From Salvelinus alpinus (taxonomy: Eukaryota > Chordata > Actinopteri > Salmoniformes > Salmonidae): DNA of 64,000 nucleotides. The position numbers were made by a program, and so were the translations under genes. This document shows positions 58,173 through 64,000 of the stretch, one piece after another. The notes beneath the pieces were generated by a model. The model was not told the DNA's origin. It saw nothing but the letters and a program-made list of their open reading frames with translations, and made no database searches. The DNA lies in the NCBI RefSeq assembly GCF_045679555.1, contig NC_092099.1:7994576-8058575 (forward strand), in the 5' to 3' direction. Positions within the stretch are counted from its first letter, which is position 1; every line of letters starts with the position of its first letter.

Positions 58173-59268
58173 CTATTCCAAGATGAGTTTATTTATTTAT
58201 ATAAATATATATATATTTTTGTAATATTTTTTATTTATTTTAATTTTTTATTCATAGTACAAAAATCAACTTACATTGCTACATCAAACATGTCTAGCAA
58301 ACCAAACACAGGTATTAACATTACTCAAACATACAAAAAATATCAATAAAAATACAAATAAAATCATTCAAAAAATAAACAATTTAAGTGCAATTATATT
58401 CACTCTGAAAAGATCTTATAATGATTTATGAAGATGATATTCTTGTTGTTATTCACTAGGGTTAATGTTTTAATAAGATAATTAAATTCAATCAGAAAAA
58501 TTTGTAATTTTGGTATAGAATTTTGGAATCTTTGTTTGTGTATAAAGTATTTGGCAACAAGAATATACAAATTAACAATCATTTCAGTGGTTTTGTTATC
58601 ATTGCAATAGTAACATATTATATATTTTATGTTAAAAATATAGGCAGTGTTCATAATGGTAAATAAGTACTTTGCAAGGTTTTCCCAAAATCCTGACACA
58701 AATTTACATTCAAAGAACAAGTGAGACAGATTCTCACCTTCTTTTTCACAGAAAACACAGATATTATCAATAGCCACAAATTTGGAAATCATAGAATTAC
58801 ATGGATATATCTTATGTAAAATTTTGAAGTGCACTTCCTTATCTTTGTTTGGTATACAGTATTTGTAAGGCCTTAACCATGCATTTTTCCAGACAATGTC
58901 AGGAATAAGCATGTTCCAGAAAAACTTTCCTCTCGGTGTAAGTTGGTTTTGTGAATGAAGGATTTGTCTTATATATTTATTACAACAAGATCTCTCAAGT
59001 AAGCCCACGCCTTCCAATCTGAGTTCTGGATAAACTTCGTGATCATTCCCAAAATGAAGATGACTTTTCATAAGTGTAGTTAGACCACTGGGAACAGCTT
59101 TGATCACAGAAATAAACTCTCTGAAAGGTATTGGAAACTCTTTCAATGTTATAAATTGTTCATATGTGAGAATATTACCCTTGTTGTCGAAAATATCAAG
59201 AACAAAGTCAATATTCCTCTCATGCCAGCTGGGGTAGAACAATTACTTATTCTATTCCAAGATGAGTT
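58173..59268 (-). mobile_element. 5'-truncated L1-like LINE with 17-bp target duplication
   Basis: The body is 58190-59251, flanked by CTATTCCAAGATGAGTT at 58173-58189 and 59252-59268. The minus-strand frame 58400-59242 is open for 280 codons. It is the C-terminal part of an L1 ORF2 protein, with the Cys/His motif CVFCEKEGENLSHLFFEC (C-x2-C-x8-H-x4-C) near residues 160-180, preceded by the KILHKIYPCN segment typical of fish L1. There is no RT domain. The 3' UTR and A/T-rich tail lie on the left (58190-58400). The long open frame suggests a fairly recent insertion. Confidence 0.9.
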
Positions 59269-60049
59269 GTCTTCCTCATGAAGGGAATGATGACGCAATC
59301 ATTGCGAGACAGAGGGAATATGGTCCTCAACTCGTGGCTCAGACACTTCTTTCGGGGTAAATGGGGTTAGCCCTGAGTTCGCTTGCCGCGAAGCAGGTTA
59401 GTTCTGAAGGATTTGTTGCCATATAAAAATATCTAAAAGGTAAACCACTTTCGTGTCACCAGCTATCCCGAGTTAAAGTCAGAGTTGAACAAAGTTAGCT
59501 CGCTATGACTCTTCTATCTTGCGTACAACACTCGTCCTGAGTTGAGCCTTGGGTCTTTTGTAGGCCGCCCTGTGTCCAATAACAGATACAGAACACCTCA
59601 CACACAAAATTGAAAAGTGTGAACCAACACACAAACAACACAAACTGTGGCAAACAAATCCTAAGCAACCTGCCATGTAGTGAGTACATGTTGTTTGAAG
59701 CACAGTAGACCAATATAACTACAGTAATTTAGCAGGTGTCAAAGCTGCTGGAAAACCTTCCTAGTGCATATGTGAATTTCAGGATGTGATGCTCATTTGA
59801 ATTTCTTAGCTTTTTCAGCTTTTGACCAGTCAACATTAATTGTGATTTTATTTAAATAGGTTTATATTTTAAGATCACAATAGTAAATGATATGGCAAAA
59901 ATAAGTATCTTCATTTAGGGAGAAGGTGGGGATACCAGGACAAAAATCACTATTAAGACATCATTCTTACAAAAAACATAGCACTGCCTACATGCCTACA
60001 TTGAAAAGACAATTATGGCAGAGACAAGAATGAAAATACATCTTCACAT
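59269..60049. other. Spacer
   Basis: No recognised gene. Continuation of the pre-insertion sequence of the L1 target, then AT-rich DNA. Confidence 0.4.
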
Positions 60050-62477
60050 CATTTTAATAGTGCAGCATAACATTGAAAAGGGACTTACGGAACAACAAAG
60101 ACTAAGGAAAGATTCACCTTCACCCATTTTTTTATTTTTAACATATTTTTTTGTGCATGATCCCAGGAATAAATAGAACATCGCTCAGAGACGCACAAAA
60201 ACGATAAAACATTCAAAATGGGTGAATCTTCCCATTAAAAGAACTTGTGATGATACAGTAAACTACGATAATCACACTTTTATAAATCAGTATACATCTT
60301 TTAAAAAGAGATCCATTAATAAAGGAAGGGACATTATCAAAACAAAATCTGATTGGACAAAGGAGAATAAAGTAAAAGTACCTGAGAGAGAAAAAAAATT
60401 ACTTCATACGATATACGCACATTCCGTAAGCACCATTGAATTTTTTTTGTTGCATTTTTGAAAACACACACATTTTAAAAACATGAGTTTTGAAAAAAAA
60501 TTACAAACTCCATAAATGGATGATATGGGGCATATGATCATTTGTTTCATATCTACATTTTAGCTTACCAATTTTCATAGGATGTAGTTTCAGAGTTCCT
60601 GTTTTTTTTTGCAAATATAAATAGACTACAGGAACCCCATGAATTAAACAACAAAATACATCTCACAGCTGACTTCCTTTGTGCATTAATCATAGCTGAT
60701 GGTGATAAACGCTATTGGCTAAGATATATATTTTTTTGTTGACAATGTGAATGTAAAAACTGTGAGTTAGACAAAGTTAAAGATGGCTCGAGGGGCTGAA
60801 CTTTTTTACAGTTTACAGGGCAAGTAATTACTTCCTGCAGTTATCTCTAGTCATAAAATAAGTCCTATCCACACGAGCACTGGGCAAACACTCCATAAAG
60901 TTCTGTACACAGGTTGACAGCTGATGGAAAAATATTGATAACATGCACCTTGTCATGGTGTACATCAAGGGTTACAGAGACAAAAAAAACAAAAAATATA
61001 TGCTTTTTACTCATCAAATTAAATCAGCATCAAAATAAGAGTGAGTGGGTGATTGATTTGCATTGTATGTGCTGATCAAACAAAATGTGTCTAAAGTACA
61101 ATTGTTGGACATACAAACATTATCATGGCATACATTTTACCAATAAACATAATTGTTGAAAGATAATCAAATCAGATCAAGTCTCCATTCATGGCTCCTA
61201 ATGCCCACCGAGGAGTGGTAGAAATGATACAACAGTTCATTATTAGGTAATGGTCTCTATTAAGACTAAGGGAACTTAATTGGATGGTAAATAGTGCTTT
61301 TGTAAAACATACTGCAAAATATATTTACTTGGTCTGTCTTAAATCCATGCCACCTTTTTTAGTGTCATAATATAGTTAAGATTTACAAAAACAAGTAGAG
61401 TAAAACATCTAAGATATTATTTGTATAGAAGGGTCATTATGTGAAATACAAACTAAAGTAACAATTTATTTGCATTTCATGGCATAGTACAGTATTTACA
61501 CCTGTTTGGAGATGGCAACTGTTTTCAGTTGAAAAGGCAGCAGCATTATAACTTTTGTATTGTAGCTTAGTTTAGTTGAGGGGTTAGTCTTAGTTCACAT
61601 TAAAACGCATACAAACGTCTTCATCACAGATTTCCTTCATGATCCAGCATTGCCTGGCTGCCAGGGGCCAGAGATGGAGGGATGTAGAGTACGGGGGAGA
61701 AATCAAAGGCTGTAGTCAACAGCTGTGCTCAGCTCTCTTCTAATCTCAAACTTCAGATACTGCTTGTTCACAGTGATTCTGAGCAGGCACTGCACAAATG
61801 GGCCTGTATTAAAAAAAGTGTCCTTAAGTACCAGTGCTGATATAGTGCAGGTCCTCTGTGTCCATATAATCATAGTCATTATGATCTAAAAGGCTAAACA
61901 AATCCTATATCAATACTCCTACTCTGAGACCATTGATGAATATGGACAGATCTGTAAATCAGATTCGTAAATCACCTAAACAGCCTGATAATGAAGTGCA
62001 TGACCAACTTTTTTCCCACCCATACTATTTCTAGATTAACAGGTCTGAATTGTGCATGCTCCAAACCCACACCTGTGAACAAGCAGTGAGGCGATAGAAA
62101 ACCAACAAGAGGATACATCTACATTAGCCAATCAGAGCACTTTTCTCCTCGCAACAAAGACAATACCCTTGCTTTTCTCCTTATGGCTTGACTGAAGCCT
62201 CTGTCCCATTATTTAAACGTGTACCATTTCAAGTGGTATGAACCATTGATAAAAGGCTGGCACTTTCAGTACCATAAAGTTTTTCTTTTTACACAACGAA
62301 ATCCGATGTAACAAAACACACACGATCTCAGTCGACGACGAGTCGCGTCAACGTTGTACAAAGGAAAAAAAGAGTTCATCTTGTAGAGATGGATCGGTCA
62401 TCTCCACACTGCAGAGAATATATAGGTTGAACGAGAGGCACTGGGGGTAAGGTCTCTGTTTGGTCGTTTTGAGATTG
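60050..62477 (-). other. Candidate 3' UTR of an unidentified gene
   Basis: About 2.4 kb without recognised repeats, unlike almost all other stretches of this size here, downstream (on the minus strand) of a candidate terminal coding exon. AATAAA on the minus strand occurs near 60130. Long repeat-poor stretches are common for conserved fish 3' UTRs. The extent is a guess. Confidence 0.4.
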
Positions 62478-62519
62478 TCACTTCACCTTCCGCACGCTGT
62501 TCTGCGCCGTACTCACCAT
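62478..62519 (-). CDS. Candidate terminal coding exon, gene unknown
   Basis: A strong acceptor (GTGTGTCTTTCTCTCACCAG) precedes a 42-base coding segment MVSTAQNSVRKVK and TGA. It keeps frame with the exon at 63490-63635 (phase 0 junction). I do not recognise the protein. The start residue here is internal, not an initiator. Confidence 0.45.
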   Translation of the reverse strand: MVSTAQNSVRKVK

Positions 62520-63489
62520 CTGGTGAGAGAAAGACACACATTTGAGGAGTATACCTAGTTTTCTCTATTGGAGACCAATATAAACAGACTCACCAATGCA
62601 CCGCACATTTTTCTGTAATGAACTTTACTCTGTTATACAATGGGCGAGATGAGAGACATCCATTTCGTGTGCATGTTGTTCACTCAAATGATCACATTTT
62701 TCATCTTGCCGGTGGTTGGGCTGTTTGATGCACCAAGGAGGGTACAAATGGATGTACTCCTACATTTTGATCAAGTCATAATTTTTGCTATGAAACCACT
62801 GACAGCCTTCAGCTGGTTTGTTTGATAAAAACCTAGCTACATCATCATCAGCATAAATCCAGCAGAATACTAGGAGGGTACTTATCAGACAAATCCTGGA
62901 TAGCCTGGAACCCTCAGAATAGGATAGGAATAAGTACTCAATATCCTTGGGTAGCTCTAATACAGCATTCACCAACGGCACATCTATGAGACACCATGTC
63001 TTCATTTACAATGTATCGAAAACCAATAACAGGGAAAACAAATTATATTATTTTTTTCATGGTAAAATCCAGATTCCTTGGAGTGGCTGGGCGATGGTCT
63101 AATCTAAAATATTTACATTATGAACATCCTCTACGTCATGTCCTACCTCTCTCACTCGACACTATGTATAAACATTTAATAAAGTAGGCCTAGATAAATG
63201 CATAACAGATGCTCAAAGACAAACAAGTTGTGATTATAAGAAGCGAGTTAATCCAGTGTTTTCCTGATGATGTGGCAAATAGCATTGGACAAAAATAGAT
63301 CCATGTTTGTGTCTCTTATGCAGCTATTCATCAATACTGTACATTGGCCATTCTCTGTATACTACTTGATTGGAAAAACTAGTTTGTAACTAAAAGTTCA
63401 ACAACAAAAAAAACATTCATTATTATTTCACAGGTAACCTCAGATTGTAACAGGACGTAAAAGAAACAGGAAGTTGGATGTCTCCTTAC

Positions 63490-63635
63490 CTTGTGATTGG
63501 CTGGTGCATCACGAGCAGAAGCTTTCATCGTCATGGGAGACCGTGTGTAAGGGAATAAGGCTTTCACACTGTTCGCAGTCTTCTGGCAATCTGACGGAAG
63601 AGGACTATCATGATCAACATGATCATAATCACTAC
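63490..63635 (-). CDS. Candidate internal coding exon, gene unknown
   Basis: Acceptor GTTGTTCCCATTCAG and donor CACAAG/GTAAGG are both near-consensus. The 146-base exon carries two bases and then 48 codons open to the donor: an acidic start SDYDHVDHDSPLPSDC, then a basic part with SPMTMKASARDAPANHK. Joined to 62478-62519 it gives a hydrophilic C-terminus. A second frame gives a hydrophobic helix with a basic end (IMLIMIVLFRQIARR) and a stop 74 bases before the donor, which would make it a nonsense-mediated-decay target. The first frame is therefore favoured. Same strand as gpr39. Confidence 0.5.
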
Positions 63636-64000
63636 CTGAATGGGAACAACTAGCATTCAGTTTAAAATTGAGGGCCATCACAATAATGCAAATAAATGAA
63701 CGTCATAAAGGCAAACAAATTGAAATACAACGAACTCCACAAGCCTAAAAGTAACCAACGCTATCCATTGTCCTTGATTCAACGTCAGGGAAAAGACTTT
63801 ATAACACAGATTTGGATAATATAAGAGTGATTCTGTGTGTGTGCGTACATGCATGTGTGTGTTTACAATTATTGTGAAAGTAAAACCTTGCAAAGCATCG
63901 GCCAAGTTAACAGCACAATACAAAGAGTAGCAAGTGGTTTCCCCAGCACCTTTGAATCCGGTGTTTCGAGCGGCATATGAAGGCAAACACTCTTCGTAGC
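63636..64000 (-). other. Candidate intron to window edge
   Basis: Probably intron of the unidentified gene. A short (GT)n run is at about 63832-63862. No further exon was recognised. Confidence 0.35.

Overview
The window is vertebrate nuclear DNA, almost certainly from a salmonid fish (Salmo, Oncorhynchus or Salvelinus type). It has long introns, AT-rich intergenic DNA and a long (GT)n tract. It is dense in repeats I recognise as salmonid: several Tc1 transposon families including the one from which Sleeping Beauty was derived, HpaI-type and other tRNA-derived SINEs, L2-like LINEs with a TTTGATTT-type tail, and short palindromic MITEs. There are no operons, CRISPR arrays, rRNA genes or prokaryotic genes.

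Two host genes are clear. The last coding exon of lypd1 (Ly6/uPAR family, GPI-anchored) is on the plus strand at 16733-16989. gpr39 (class A GPCR) is on the minus strand in two exons, 51350-52136 and 25984-26486, split by a 24.9-kb intron. The genes lie tail to tail, as LYPD1 and GPR39 do in mammals. The predicted Gpr39 is 429 residues. It keeps the core GPCR motifs but lacks the two N-terminal histidines, the TM6/TM7-side aspartate and one of the two extracellular disulfides reported for human GPR39. A third gene, not identified, is suggested on the minus strand at the right edge by two exon-like segments with very good splice sites (63490-63635 and 62478-62519) followed by about 2.4 kb that looks like a 3' UTR.

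The rest is mostly mobile-element debris, much of it nested. 1-16.7 kb: SINE, five or six dead Tc1 copies, L2 and L1 LINE fragments. 17.4-21.6 kb, between the genes: a Sleeping-Beauty-family copy and an internally deleted Tc1. 26.5-51.3 kb (gpr39 intron): a dead LINE split by a solo LTR, MITEs, abutting Tc1 elements sharing one TA, a three-level nest at 39.3-41.3 kb, a 190-bp Tc1 derivative, and a Tc1 with a 265-codon transposase frame. 52.9-59.3 kb, upstream of gpr39: a Tc1 inside another Tc1, a rearranged L2 LINE, an HpaI SINE and a 5'-truncated L1 with a 17-bp target-site duplication. No transposase or reverse transcriptase here looks able to act.

I found no undescribed functional system. 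The points most worth checking are the altered zinc-site chemistry of this Gpr39, the unidentified right-edge gene, a snap-back inverted duplication that removed a transposase catalytic residue, and a set of datable nested insertions. Element names come from recognition by eye; no database search was run.
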